DNA of 64,000 nucleotides from Neckera pumila (GCA_963969595.1 OZ018417.1:13084501-13148500); one strand, 5' to 3'; shown: positions 47,060 to 59,600, counted from the stretch's first letter. The notes: generated from the letters alone by a model not told the origin. Program-made: numbers and translations.

Positions 47060-48734
47060 TCGTATCATATCTGGGACCCTAGCTAGGCGTATAAAATTAC
47101 AGTGACTTGTAGGTTGGTTTTCTACAATTGATGAACCATTGATGAATTCCTATAGGTTTAAGTTCGTTCGCAGAGAGGTATGTTAGCACTATGATAATTT
47201 CTAAAGGGAGATCTAATCAATCCCAGGGTTGTCCACAATTGAGGTTTTAGCCTATTCATTCTCAAGTAAATACAATAGATAGATTATCTTTATTACAATT
47301 AAAACTAAGGCTCAAAACTTATCAATTGGACGTGAATCTATCGATTCAGCTTTGTACACTGGCTTCCATGGTCGCCTCACCAATTGTTGGTACAGTCTTT
47401 ATGCATCCCCTTGCTTAAGTAGCCAGCACCAACTATTGATTCTCCTTAGCATTGATTTCCTTTAGCTTTTCCTCAGTTGAATCTTCTCTTTTAATATTTA
47501 CCATGGCAATCTCTTCCATACTCTTCCATATCAACTTTGAATAACCCAATTGATGACAGAATTTACACTTCTTCAAATTTACTTCAAAAGACTCTCTATT
47601 CTGTTTAATTTTACTCGTCCCTCCAGTTCTATTAATATCACCTATAAGATCAATCTCCATAATTCCCTAGTCTTATTATTTCTATAGATTAACCGCCCAA
47701 TTTGAATCATAAAGCATTCAATAGCATTAAGCTCAAACACCATTGATACATACCATACATCCAGCCCATACATAATTGATACAACAATTGAGAACTATAT
47801 ACAAACAGGCATTCATATCAAGTCATGACTATAGAAATTCCTCACAAGATTAAGTTCACAAACTCCACCTTCAGCACCACATACAATTGATTCAACTTCA
47901 CTTCAAGCACATTCTCAATAACAACCAAACACAGACTATAGAACACCAGTATCTTTACACACAGGCATACATACTCCAATTACAATTGAATTCCGCTTTG
48001 CATTACAATTAAAATACTACAATAGATCTCCCAGTCTCAACTACCACGCTGATTACAATTGATTCCTTTCACCGACCCTAACAGCACAATAGAATCACTT
48101 CTCGCTCACATACAACTTCTGAGTATGCTATAAATTTCAGCTCTTAGATTTCATCTTCGCCACACAATAGATTTTCACAACCATACCACTATACTTTGAA
48201 GCATCTATCGACTCAGTACAATAACCACAAACACTCAGACGATAAAAACAAAACACCCTAATTACACTCAAGCACACTAAACTTCAATTGCTTGCGTCCA
48301 ACTGTCGGCCTCACCACCGCAGGAGCTTTGGATTGCTTCTCCAGACTGGATATCAGCTTCCTTGCACAATTGGTTTTCACCCAATTCCAATGGCCAACCA
48401 ACTCAATCGCCTCAATAGATTACACCCCTTCCATCCACTGCCAGCATCTATAGATGAAATCCCTAGTAATTCTCAAACTAATCAGTAACTATAGATGATT
48501 AACCCTAAAGCACCGTAATACAATAGAAAGTTGGTAGAATTACCACTACAAAATAGATTTCCACAAAAAAAACTATAGTGCTAAGACTACATGACCGGGT
48601 TTTTTTATTCGGGAGTGTAATTTGAACAATGCAGGAAGGATGCAAAGATACAATTTAAAAGTTACATCTATTACCAGCCATCTTCTTTATTATATGGCCT
48701 GGTGTGAGATTATATAAACTCCAGGCCTGGTTGA
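47060..48734. other. Spacer with a degenerate gag-like zinc-knuckle frame
   Basis: The minus-strand frame 47660-47433 contains KKCKFCHQLGYSKLIWKS. Its spacing matches a CCHC zinc knuckle (C-x2-C-x4-H-x4-C) with H and the last C replaced by Y and W. This suggests a decayed retrotransposon gag, but nothing else of such an element is clear. Around 47750-48100 ACAATTGA recurs many times. No other feature. Confidence 0.35.
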
Positions 48735-49529
48735 GTAACCCCTAAAGGACCAACATGTGCTTTTTGGCTACATAGAAATTTTTGGGCATATACGTGTGAC
48801 TGGAGATTTCCATATTTTTGGCCCAAATTTGAATAAGGTGAGTTCAAGGAATATCTTTCATATGCACTAAGTTTCATGACATTTGGAAATGTGAGTCAAA
48901 AGTTATGACCTAATATGTTACTTTTTTCCATAATTGGGCAATCTAGGCAAATAAAAAAAAATCACTTTGTTCAAAAATTATGAATTTTCTTACTCAATTT
49001 TCAATATTTTTGAAAAATAAAATAAAATCATAGGATGTAGATTGTTTATTACAATATTGCAACCATTGGGATTGACATCATTCAATTCCATAATTAAATC
49101 CTTGACAAATTAGTAGTTTTGATTATTCTCTTCTACTATCTACTTACTATTTTTTTCCTATATGTTGTACAATTCCAAATGAAGTGAAATTTTTCATGCA
49201 TGTAGCCAACTTGTCTAGGAAAAAGAATCCAAAGAAGCACCACCATTTTGGACATTTTTTCATTGAAAAGTGAGTTTGTGAAGTGCAACTACCCTATTTT
49301 TTGCAGGGCCCAAAAAATGATTTCAATGCATTTGAATGCTTATATCTTGCAATCCGCGCAGCAAAAAATTCTGAAATTTGTACTACATGTTTTCAAGTCA
49401 GCATATTACAAGTTCCTATGGTTACATGTGTCTAAAAAAGGTTTTTTTCAAAACTTGGTACTTGTATTCAAAATGACAGTTTTTGAGCGTTTTTGATGAA
49501 AGCATAGTCATGGAACTTTAGGGATTTAA
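48735..49529. mobile_element. TTAA element (delta-beta type, about 787 bp)
   Basis: Left GTAA-CCCCTAAAGGACCAACATG (TTAA decayed at 48735-48738); right GGAACTTTAGGGA-TTTAA. Interior colinear with 35890-36806. The beta-end ORF 49248-49496 resembles those at 21302 and 36530. Confidence 0.72.
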
Positions 49530-50448
49530 TGCCCAAGGCACCCTAAATACCCAAAGCACTTAAAAGTGGTGTCAAAGAAACTTTGAAGTTAAAGAAAACC
49601 TTACCAAATTGCTATTTTTAGTAGTTTATATTTTTAAGAGATTCTTTTTGAAATCTAGTTTTAGCATCAGAAAATCTGATTTTGAAAATGAATGATTATG
49701 ATTTTCTATGCAAGATTTTGTGCAAATGTACTTATTGCAATCTTGACTTTTTGTAGTGTTGAGGGCTCTTGGAAATGAGCCTCAAATACACTAGATCTTG
49801 GAGAAAAAATTACACTAGAAGTTCATTTAAAAAAATTGTAGAGTAGATTTTGAGAAGTCATAAATTAATTGGGGTTATATTTGTTAGGCCCTTCAACCTC
49901 ATAGTTTTTTTGGTCTTGAATTTTTTAGATTTGACATGCAAAAAGATAGCTCAAAGATTTTCATAGTTTTAACACCCTGATGATCAAACATTTTAATCTT
50001 TCAATCCTTAAATGATATTGTTGTGTTTTCTTTTCCTAAGTGATCTCTAACATGTCTAGTTTGAATTTGTATGGTTACACATTAGATGACATACTGACGT
50101 TGAGGGCATTAGAGGGTTGTTTCAGGCCTAATCCCCAATCTGGCACGATTATGTGAATAACAATACGAGCTATTAGAATTTTTTTTTTCCAAATATCATT
50201 TTAAGCATTTTTTTTTTCCAAAAAGATGACGTGGCACAGCGCTGGCTACATCAACTAGCTACTGGAGCTGCGTTCCCGCAGTCTGAAAACACAATCAGCT
50301 CTCCGAGAACTCATAGTCTCCCAATGCCCTCAAATGTCATCTAATGATTCAAAAAAAATTGATTCAACTTATCAAAATGTTGTTTTTTTGTTCAATTTAG
50401 AGCAAATTCCAAGAGACTCAAAGTAGGCCTTGGACATTTAGGGGTTAT
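49526..50448. mobile_element. TTAA element, subfamily B, abutting the previous one (about 915 bp)
   Basis: Shares TTAA 49526-49529 with its neighbour. Starts TGCCCAAGGCACCC and ends GGCCTTGGACATTTAGGGG-TTAT. It is 22006-22640 in inverted orientation with extra sequence near 50100-50340. One of the pair probably inserted into the target duplication of the other. Confidence 0.68.
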
Positions 50449-52309
50449 TGTAATCACACCTTAAATCGCACAAATAAGCAATTTAGCATGGTTACTATTA
50501 TTATATTGAAAAACTGTTTGTGGGGTCTTGTTGGTAGTCAAAAGGGGATTTTAGGTTCTTTTAGAATGCATTTTTGGAACACCTTGTGAATAAACTATGA
50601 ATTTTCAAATTGCTGAAAATAAATATTCCTAAAAGCAATTATAGAATCCCATAAATAGTGAGAGTACATTTTAGGCAAGAATCTGTAGTGTGCAATTTTT
50701 GGAAGCGTGTGATTTTAGTTGTAAGGTAGACCAGCCTAATTCTGTCTTCAACCCATTTCCACCACCCTGTTTTTGGCCCCATTTCCACCCATTCCACCAT
50801 CCAAATCTTCCAGAAGTGAGCCAATTCTATCTGAAAATCTGACAAAATCAATGCATTTATGTCATTTAGGGTAATGTGGCAATAGTTGATTGGTGAATAC
50901 CTAGATGCTTATAGGGACATAAGAAGGTGGTTATGGGTTGTTATTAGGGCGTTTATGACCCTAGTCACAGGCGCTCTAGTAATTTAGGGCTGAACACTTC
51001 AAAAATTCACAGAAATTACAATTTTGATCAGAAAATTATAAGTTCACTTGGGTTTGATTCATGAAACATACGCACACCTCTGAAAAATATATATCTCTCA
51101 TGGAATTGGCCCCAAGATAGTCAAATTGCAAATCAGGGTGGTAATAGGTTGATCTACCTTAGTTACCTTAGTGCATACTGTGATGCTGCGGTGCTGATTT
51201 TGGTTCCAAAGTCGCCTGTAGGCAGGTGTGGTTGTTACTTGTTTGCCAATATTTGCATTTTTGTTGCACGGATACGTATTAGGGCCGGGGTGTACATTCA
51301 CCATCTTGATAGATTTCACCATTGACGTAGTTAGACTATTGGATGTAACCATGAGTCTCTCTGGCGTGCATTTTCGTTTAGATTTTTGGGGGGTTATGCA
51401 TACTTTTTGCCAAGTATCCATCCAATGAAGTCAATTTTGGTTGGATGTTCACAAAATTTCGATACATGTATCCCCTCAGTAGGAATATAATTTTGTTTTT
51501 GATCAGGTGCCTAAATCAAAAGCTATGGTGCCCAGAATTATTTGGGCGGCTTAAGCAATTTGGACATCTTTTAGACATCTTTTGTGAAATCGCTCACAAG
51601 CTTTTGAAATTTGGCATGTATGTTACCAATAAAAATATGGCATGAAATTATTCAAAAAAAATCAAAATTTTAGTTTTCAAATCCCATTCTAAGAGGCGTC
51701 AAAGTTTGTTAGTTACATTTGGGTGATTTTGAAAAAATATATTTTCTTCAAACTTTAATGCCTATTAGCTTGGAATTTATAAGTCAAAGTTCTTGAAATT
51801 TTTCTCATATTGCAAATGTTTGTCTCTAACTTTTCACCGTCTGGATTTCATTTAAAGAATTTCTTCATTGTACAAGAAACCATCAAAAAATGACTAGTGT
51901 ATTGCCAATTTTCTTTTGTTCCTTGTATTGTAGGGTGATTTAGAGTAGACTAGATTCCATATTTGCTTCTGAAATTTTGCATGAGTGTACTTAACAAGAT
52001 TTTGAACTCAATGTTGGAGAGAGTCAAATTCATCAAGAATAAAAATTTTACTCCATGAGGGCTTGAAGTTTGTTGACTCCATTTTCCTATCCACTTACTG
52101 GCTCAGTTCAAATTCATCTAGCCGAAGAGCCTCAAGGTCTTGTCATTGCTTGCTTACCAACCGAAAGGTGGCAAGTTCCTCGATATCAAGATTGGTCACA
52201 AGAAGATTCTCTCATTCAAGCTCTAGAAATGTAAGCTCAGTCAAAGCTATTCCAATCATCAAGCTTAATTTGTAGTTGCTATCAAATCTTGCATTTATGA
52301 ATGTGATCA
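50449..52309. other. Spacer, no supported gene
   Basis: ORFs 51098-51421 (-) and 51228-51428 (+) overlap antisense and have no family. The rest is AT-rich with no terminal repeats I could pair. Confidence 0.4.
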
Positions 52310-52540
52310 TTGTAGTATTTATGAGAAAGCTTTGCAATCCTATTTGCAATTCTCATGAGAGCTTTCTTGTTTGTAGATGTCATGTTTGTAGTTTCTACGA
52401 GATTAAGCTTTACTTGTGAAGTTCTCAGGAGAGCTTCTTCTATGTAGTGTTCACAAGAGCTTTCTATTTGTAGTTTTCATAAGCATTTTTCTATTTGTAG
52501 CTTTCAAGAGAGCTTTCTTGTTGTTGATTTTTAGAGAAAT
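52310..52540 (+). repeat. Degenerate short tandem repeat (GAGAGCTTTCTTGTTTGTAG-like)
   Basis: About six to eight units of roughly 30-35 bp, each with a variant of AGAGCTTTCT and TTTGTAG, e.g. near 52355, 52430, 52460, 52510. Highly degenerate. Confidence 0.55.
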
Positions 52541-52917
52541 TTTTGGTTCTAGTTTTCATTTGTAATCTTCCCTGTGTGACCTTTTTTGGTGACAATGTAG
52601 ATGAGCATGATGATCAAATGATTCTTTATTAATTTGTTTGTCAATTTGATAATGGTGATGGTGGTTGATTGCGTTCTATATGACATAGAATCGATTCTAG
52701 CTATCAATCATGACAAAGTGTTTGTTTTGGGGAATTTTGTTGGAGGTTAGAAATAATGACATGCCCGTCAATTGTGTCATGTCGACTTCAAATCATTTTA
52801 TCGCATTCTTGCTCCACGATTCTTAGTGGAATCTCTTTATTAAAAATGGAGGATTCTTGAGAGACTCTGCATCATTCATATTCAATAATATGATTGGTTG
52901 TTATTTAAGCAATCTAT
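52541..52917. other. Spacer, nothing recognised
   Basis: No ORF, RNA gene or repeat ends recognised. Confidence 0.4.
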
Positions 52918-53531
52918 TTGATGTGAGACATGATTGTTTTGAATCACGTTGTTCTTCACAAATCCAATCGTTTGTAATGGACGCAATATGAATTTCTTCT
53001 ATTATGTTGGTGATGTGCAAAACTATTTTATTTTTCTATGTGGCATCCACCAAGGCATTCTCCTTCACAAGCAAGAAGATTGTTCTCTTACACCTATTAA
53101 ATTTCCTTCCAATCAATTGCATATGTGCACTTAAATCGCTCATTTATGCTGGCGAGTGCGTATAGATGGTTATCAAGTTACAATTAGGGGTTATATTGTG
53201 AGAAATAAAAATTAGTAACTTTCTTACTAAAGTTATATTTTGTGGAACTTTAAAGTGTTATTTTAAAGAAACTTTAAAGTGTTACTTGGTGCATCTTTGA
53301 ATTGTCTGTAAAAGAACTTCATCTTACCTAGAATATTCTACCTTAGATTCAAATTCAACACATGGCTTATTTTTATAACTTCCATATGATCTTATTATTT
53401 GAAAATGCAACATAATTTAGCTAAATGAATATATTCTAAAAATTCATAATTTAGCTTCATGTTGCGTCCATTACAAACGATCGGATTTGTGAAGAACAAC
53501 GTGATTCAAAACAATCATGTCTCACATCAAA
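52918..53531. repeat. Element with about 70-bp terminal inverted repeats
   Basis: The left arm TTTGATGTGAGACATGATTG to TTTGTAATGGACGCAA (52918-52985) is inverted at 53461-53531 with few differences. Part of the right arm (AATCATGTCTCACATCAAAT) is repeated directly at about 53573. No transposase. Mutator-like terminal length, but target duplication not found. Confidence 0.7.
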
Positions 53532-53759
53532 TATGAATATCATTTATTGATATATTTCAATTTTTAGAATATAATCATGTCTCACATCAAATATGAATAT
53601 ATTCTAAAATTGAAATACATCAATAAATTAACCTTAAAATATTTAACAAATTAGTAAAGAGTTACATTCCAATCATGGCAATCAAAGATCAAGTTGAGAT
53701 TTATAATACAAGCACAAAGGATACTCTAGGCAATACTCTTGGAAGTGAATGCAAAAAAC

Positions 53760-54450
53760 ACGTGTTAGTTTTGTTGCGTTTTACAGTACTCATGCCTTTT
53801 TTTTGGAGTACGTTAAAATTAGAAAAATAATAAATATACACACACACACACACACGTATATATATATATATAGCTAATGTATACACCTTTAAGATGAAGG
53901 TAACTACCAAAGAAAATGCATAAAAAAACTCTCCAAGCAAGAGAACTAGAAAAGTGCCAAATCTCAAGAAAATGGATATTTTGATGTTTTAATTAGTTAA
54001 AAATAGGAGAAAAAGTAAATACATAGAAGAACTCTATGGAGATGGTCATTCATCCAAAAAACTCTCCAAAATAATATTTTATATGTTACAAAATGCAAGC
54101 AAAAAGAAGTGCACTTTGTAGACTTCCACAACACATACAATTAATTAATTTTAGAATTCCTTTGGAAAGTACCTATAAGTCTACAAGAACATCCCCTCCA
54201 AATTTCAGTTCAAAATTTGTTTTTTTGGATACTAAACAATACTAAAACCCTCCAAATTAGCAAGTGTGACATAAAATTGGGGGCTATTTTTGCATAGTTG
54301 ACTATTTTTGAAAATTAAATAAAAATAAGACAAGGTGTGTAACAATCATGAGTATTTTACATATAAATCTTGAATCATTTGGAGCTAAAAAACAAATCAG
54401 CATACAAGGCGTGACGCAAAATAGTACAAAGTGTTTCTTGCATTCATCCT
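53760..54450. repeat. Dispersed repeat D, copy 2
   Basis: Direct-orientation match of 6246-6963, including TAATGTATACACCTTTAAGA at about 53874 and CATCCCCTCCAAATTTCAG near 54192. Contains a (CA)n(TA)n microsatellite absent from copy 1. Confidence 0.62.
53838..53872 (+). repeat. (CA)n-(TA)n microsatellite
   Basis: Run of CA units followed by GTATATATATATATATA, within repeat D copy 2. Confidence 0.9.
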
Positions 54451-56039
54451 TGGATGCTATGCCTGTGCAAGTGAAGATGAAAATAGCTGTTCCCCTGGCA
54501 AATTGTCGGGGGAGCAGGCCTGAAACGGCCCTTTAGTCCCCCCAAATCTCTTCTAATGAAAGTTTTTAGTTACTTTATATATAAGAGTCAATTAGACTTT
54601 TTAATTGATTCTTAGAAGCTTGACTATTCATTTTGAAAAGCCTGTGATTTCTTGCTTTCACTGGCGTTATGCTCATATTAACTCCCTTTAAAATTCTAAT
54701 TTTGTCAGCATCTTATTTTATGAAATATTCAACTTACACATTAATGATTGGAAGAATCTATCTTTGAAGCACGTACAAATTTTAATTCAAAAAATGAAGG
54801 ATTCTACGACTAAACTATACTAGAGACAACCAATACTTCAACCTCTAGCTACCTTTAAGAAGGTTGCAAAGATTCCACCTCACCTAAAAATATCTAGACA
54901 TTAAGCATTTATTACAAACAATCTAAAGATAGTCTACATTGTTGCATCCTATATAGTTATTTTAAATGTTTTCAAGATAAAGACTATTAGAAAAAAAAAA
55001 ATTTATAATAGATCCAACTTTCTTCAATATACTTATGATTTTGTAGGTGACTCTCTAAGGCCCACATGTATTCTTAGGGCCCGAGTAGGAGACCCTTACA
55101 CTCCCAATGTAAAAAACAAGAACTCATTATAGGGCATAGGCCGACTTTCATTTCAGGATTGAACAAATGATATTTTTATATAGTTTCTATATTGGTTAAA
55201 TACACAATGGATTCCAAATGGCATTCATGAGGATTGTTTCTCATCTAGTTTGTAATAAGGAAAACTCTAGAGGACATAAAATTTTCAATAATTTTATTCC
55301 CAAAATTGGAATTACTGTGAATTTTGTGAGCCAAAAAGTGTTCTGAATGCAAAGCCAAACACTAGAGTGTTCTAATTTCGATCACTCAAAAACTAGCTTC
55401 ATACTTTTTTTTTTCTTGCTACTTTTTGCAGACTTTAGGACATATGTCATGATCTTATTGGTCCCAACCTTAAAGAAGAGTAAAAAACATGTTCTAAGCC
55501 GTGATTACAAATAGGGGCACCTCTAGGTCGGGAATTGATCCTTGGTTGGGAATAGCTGATTCTACCTTAATGAAAGCCTAGAGAAAGTGCTCAAGAGCGA
55601 ACTGGCCAGTACAAATTCATCAATTTATGACGCCTTACAATACCGACCAAAGAGCTAGTCTTCTGAACCAATTCATAACACTAACTGCAGTGCCAGTGAG
55701 GAATCGTATCCATACTTTGAAAGGAAAAATCAGAACCTTGCTTGATCGGTTTGACCAATTTCAGAAACCAAAATCACAGATATCAAAATCAAATGAAAAA
55801 ATGATTTACAACCTTTGCTCTCACTTCCTCGTTCGTATCCATGATGTAAGCCATGTACCTGCAACATGTCCCTGTCAATTAGTTTCTAGACACTTCACAA
55901 AAGCGACTTCGAAACTATCTCAAAACGGTTGGGACACATACTCCTATTTGCGGCCAATTCCATGCAAGGTCAAATCCTACGTGATATATACAGGGTATAG
56001 AGTGGTTATATGTTTCACCAACTCTCCCTGTTCTACGCC
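54451..56039. other. Spacer with one possible exon on the minus strand
   Basis: Near 54500 a CATTAG-family end (GGCCTGAAACGGCCC then CTTCTAATG). At 55812-55860 the minus strand has TTGCAG|GTACATGGCTTACATC ending AAAG|GTTGTA, reading MAYIMDTNEEVRAK. It could be an exon but I cannot assign it. The plus-strand frame 55627-56049 has no motif. Confidence 0.35.
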
Positions 56040-57184
56040 ATGGCCATAGCCACCCAGAAACACGATATAAACTCTAAATTCGGCGTATCCCTTAGCCTGG
56101 AAAATCACATATACGACTAGTGCCAGATGCTACAAAGGGAGACTTTCACATCTGATGCGACGAGACTACTGTCTCCCAGAATTTCCACAGTTCAGCAACA
56201 AATTTTGAAACTTCAACAGCATGAAGAAAATGACAAACGAGACAGTTCAATACAACGCAACAGTCTCGAAAACCCTATCGCTTACGGAGTACTTCACAAG
56301 GTTGCTTCCCACGTAAGGTCCATGAAACCGAACTTGTTGAGACGAAGACCGACGGACAAAAGACGGACGGAGCTTGCCGAGCCAACTCTGACTTTCACCG
56401 TAGGGTTTAAGGGTGGGTCGGGCGTTTCTTACAATCGATTAGGCCAACAAAAGGTAAGACAACGCTGGGTCGCAACACCAGCGAATCAAGGTGTTGAGGC
56501 CCGCGGATTCTTTGAACTGTGTCGAAAATGAGGCAATTGCACGACAAGATGAACATTGTGATATTGATTTGTAGATTGAAATTCCTTCTGCGGTATTTGG
56601 TGTTCCATTTCGACTTTCAAGATTCACAAAATCGTTCTGAGTAAACTGATACAGCGGATTCGGAAATTATGCTGAACCCTGACGTCGTTGAAATGGCGAA
56701 TTCGGCTATGAAGCTACAGACCGATATCGCTGAGCCTGATTCGAAACAGCCATCATCGCTGGTCATTTGGCTGAACAAACCCTACAACTTACTCGAATGG
56801 CACCGAAATTGAGGTTGAAGCACAAATTTCAACCATACGAAACCCTCCTCTCCACCTTCTCGCCGCTTCAAAACCCGAGTTGGCTCCTTGCATTTCCGGA
56901 ATGGCCCACAGCATAGGGGTAAGATAGCGCTGAACCATATAGAGCTAGGATAGAGCTGGATTAACAGCGGAAACTCTTATAAGGGACCACTACGTTACCC
57001 AAATTTGTGCAATTTGGCACCGAATTCTAATATTATATCGACAGGAACCAGAAGTGAAAAACGAGGCAGTTCAATAAGATGGAACAATCGTGAAACGAAA
57101 ATCTCTTAGGGTTCAACGCCCTTACCTGGTTGAATACCTTACAATTCTCCATTCAACCATCTTGACCAAAAGCGGCATGTGCCA

Positions 57185-57264
57185 TCCGTAGAAGTCATAT
57201 AGTCTAACGGATAGGATATTTGGCTTTCATCCAGGCGACCTGTGTTCAAACTTCGGTTACGGAA
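57185..57264 (+). pseudogene. Decayed tRNA-Glu (TTC)
   Basis: Still recognisable: TCCGTA...TTACGGAA ends and GGCTTTCATCC anticodon region. It is 80 nt rather than 72, with extra bases in the D-arm region (AAGTCATATAGTCTAACGGATAGG) and a broken T-stem (CCTGTGTTCAAACTTCGG). Partner of the intact gene at 37628-37699. Confidence 0.85.
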
Positions 57265-57268
57265 CCTT

Positions 57269-57273
57269 GCGGG

Positions 57274-57316
<43 letters not shown>

Positions 57317-57341
57317 GCGTGTTCGATCCACGCTCACCGCA
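57269..57341 (+). tRNA. tRNA-Phe (GAA), second copy
   Basis: Identical over all 73 nt to 37551-37623 in inverted sense, with GCGGGGATAGCTCAG start and CTCACCGCA end. A T-run terminator (TGTTTTTTTTTTG) begins within ten bases downstream. It stands 4 bp after the tRNA-Glu pseudogene, preserving the original spacing. Confidence 0.96.
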
Positions 57342-57573
57342 TGGTGTTTTTTTTTTGTTTTTTTTCATTAAATGTTTTTGAAATTGTTTTTGTGTTCAAA
57401 GGGGATTCCAACACAACGAGATATACATCATTTGGATATCGTAGGAAGAAGTTATGAAGCTTCAAAGCTTCATTACATCACAAAACATTTCGTTTTTCTT
57501 CCACAAATTCATCATGCCAATATGCATGCTCATTAATTTGAAGGACATACTTTGTTCATATAGTTATTCTAGG

Positions 57574-57854
57574 CTATTGGCTTTTGGGGTGTGGTAAATT
57601 GGGATAAGCCTACAATGTGACACGCATTTGGCCCTTCTTAAATACTTTGCACGTCTCCAAATTTTGCTATTGGCTTTTTGAGGTGTGGTAAATTGGGATA
57701 AGCCTACAATGTGACACTCATTTGGTCCTTCCTAGACACTTTGCACGTCTCCAAACTTTGCTATTGGCTTTTTGAGGTGTGGTAAATTGGGATAAGCCTA
57801 CAATGTGACATACATTTGGCCCTTCCTAGGCACTTTATATATCTCCAAATGTTT
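57574..57854 (+). repeat. Three tandem copies of a 94-bp unit
   Basis: Units begin at 57574, 57667 and 57761 with CTATTGGCTTTT(T/G)G(A/G)GGTGTGG and contain GATAAGCCTACAATGTGACA. Copy A of the duplication has one unit (about 37395-37480, inverted). Confidence 0.85.
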
Positions 57855-58989
57855 GAAAATTACTAAAAGACATCTTCTAGGAAGGATGAAAAAAAATCCA
57901 AAATGCCTCTGGAACAAGAGAAACCAAATATGTCCCAAATAGTGGCCATACTTCCAATTCTTATAGTTCCAAAATCAAAGTTATCCTAGATTCCATGTTC
58001 TTGCCTTCATTGAGCCAACAACCTAGCATTATCCATGGATTATTTCCACCTAAACTTTGGGACCCATCATCCCATGCTTGTCAAGTCCCCATGCCATGCT
58101 ATGCATCCATTCAATCCACCTACCATCGAAATGGAAAGGCAAAAAAATCAATAAACGAGCACAGGGCAGGCACCTTTGTGAAATTCTAAGATTTTTATTT
58201 GATACTCCCTTTATATTCTTAGGATACCTAATAGGGAGGCACGTCAAAGACTTTGACTACACAAATCAAAGTATTGGATTGTACATCAACTTTGTTCAAG
58301 TTTTATACTATACATGTCAATTCTCTTGTTTATATTTAATAAAAACCGCATTGTTGATGCTTTTCACCTTAGAAAGGACAAATTAAGTCAAGGCTAAAGT
58401 GTCATTTTGAAGGGCAATATCTATGTGTGTTGGACATTGTAAAGAAGGGTAGGGTTGCCGTTTAAATTTAAGGCCTAGTTTAGAAAGACAACTATACCGC
58501 TTGTTTACTTTTAGTTAGTTTTTGTTCTGAGATTTTCCTTGGTATTGTACCAATCATTGTTCCCTTAGTTAGTTAGTGACGGATTTTTCCTTGAACAAGG
58601 ATTTGATTTATTCTTTGCAAAGTCTCTATTAGGTGGTGGCCTGTGAATCTTCTTTTGTTTTGCACTCTTTGGGACTTTAGGCTTGCCGCATTTAGAGCAT
58701 CATCCAAATCGACACACAACATTTTGACTCAACAAATTAAGTTTATTGTAGCTTTGTAGCAACTTATAGTTTGGTTGGGTGAAGTGCATTGCGCCACTTT
58801 CAAATCCATTGATGGCTAGAAGTTTGTCCAAGTACCATGTTAGGGCTATGGTGGCATTTTAGATTAGCTTGAGTATTGGGGAGCAAATTTAACAAATTTA
58901 AATAAAGTTTTTTGTAGAAAATACTCTATAACGGTGTAGGAAAATCAATTTCTAGTGCAAAAAATACACTTCCTTTTCTAGTGCAAAAA

Positions 58990-59243
58990 ATACTGTACAA
59001 AACCAATTTGAAATTTTTGTTTTCTGATCTACCCAAACTGCCCAGTTACAAAAAAAGTAATATATTAGGCCATAACTTTTGACTCACATTTCCAAATGTT
59101 ATGAAATTTAGTGCATATGAAAGATATTCCTTGCGCCCACCTTCCATTAAAATTTCAGCCTAAAATATGGAAATATCTAGTCACACGTACCTGCCTAAAA
59201 TTTCTATACAACCAAAAAACGCATGCCAGTCCTTTAGGGTTAA
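58990..59243. mobile_element. TTAA element fragment (delta end)
   Basis: The right end CATGCCAGTCCTTTAGGG-TTAA and 200 preceding bases match the left end of 35890 inverted. The other end is missing at the boundary of the duplication. Confidence 0.6.
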
Positions 59244-59349
59244 TCATATGTTGAAAGCATGATTTGTATTTATCTTGAATTGTCAAAGTAAAATGCAATG
59301 AAATTGTTTGAAAATATTCATAACATTTTTTATACATAAGACTATACCT

Positions 59350-59600
59350 TTAGACAGACTATTTGTTTTGTTGTTTGTTTGTTAAGTTGAAATCTCCCGG
59401 GTTGTGCATCCTCCAATTACATTCTTGGTATCGTCGAAAAGCCCTTGGGAAGGAGGGACTCACTCGCTTTGTTTTGTGGCATTTGGACCTACGTTGTAAA
59501 AGTTATTACACTTCAAAGTTTTTATGAATTATGAAATTAGAAAATTATTTATACTTATATTTCGATTGTGGCAACAGCATTAGCACACTAGTATTACTTA
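59350..59600 (+). repeat. Third copy of the GTTTG-linked repeat
   Basis: GTTTGTTTG followed by GAAATCTCCCGGGTTGTGCA, then GAAAAGCCC and GCTTTGTTTTGTGGCATTTG. Matches 22741-22960. Confidence 0.6.

Larger units (their letters stand above)
56040..58935 (-). repeat. Inverted segmental duplication, copy B
   Basis: From 56176 to 58935 it mirrors 35335-38600 in inverted order. Its first 125 bp (56040-56165) instead match 39475-39610 in direct orientation, so a rearrangement breakpoint lies at about 56165-56176. It has about 220 bp (56215-56435) not present in copy A, a decayed tRNA-Glu, an intact tRNA-Phe and a three-unit 94-bp repeat. It lacks the 917-bp TTAA element of copy A. Confidence 0.82.

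Noticed and set aside
55627..56049. 140-codon plus-strand open frame
   Set aside because: No family resemblance; it overlaps splice-like signals on the other strand and the start of the duplicated block. Treated as chance.
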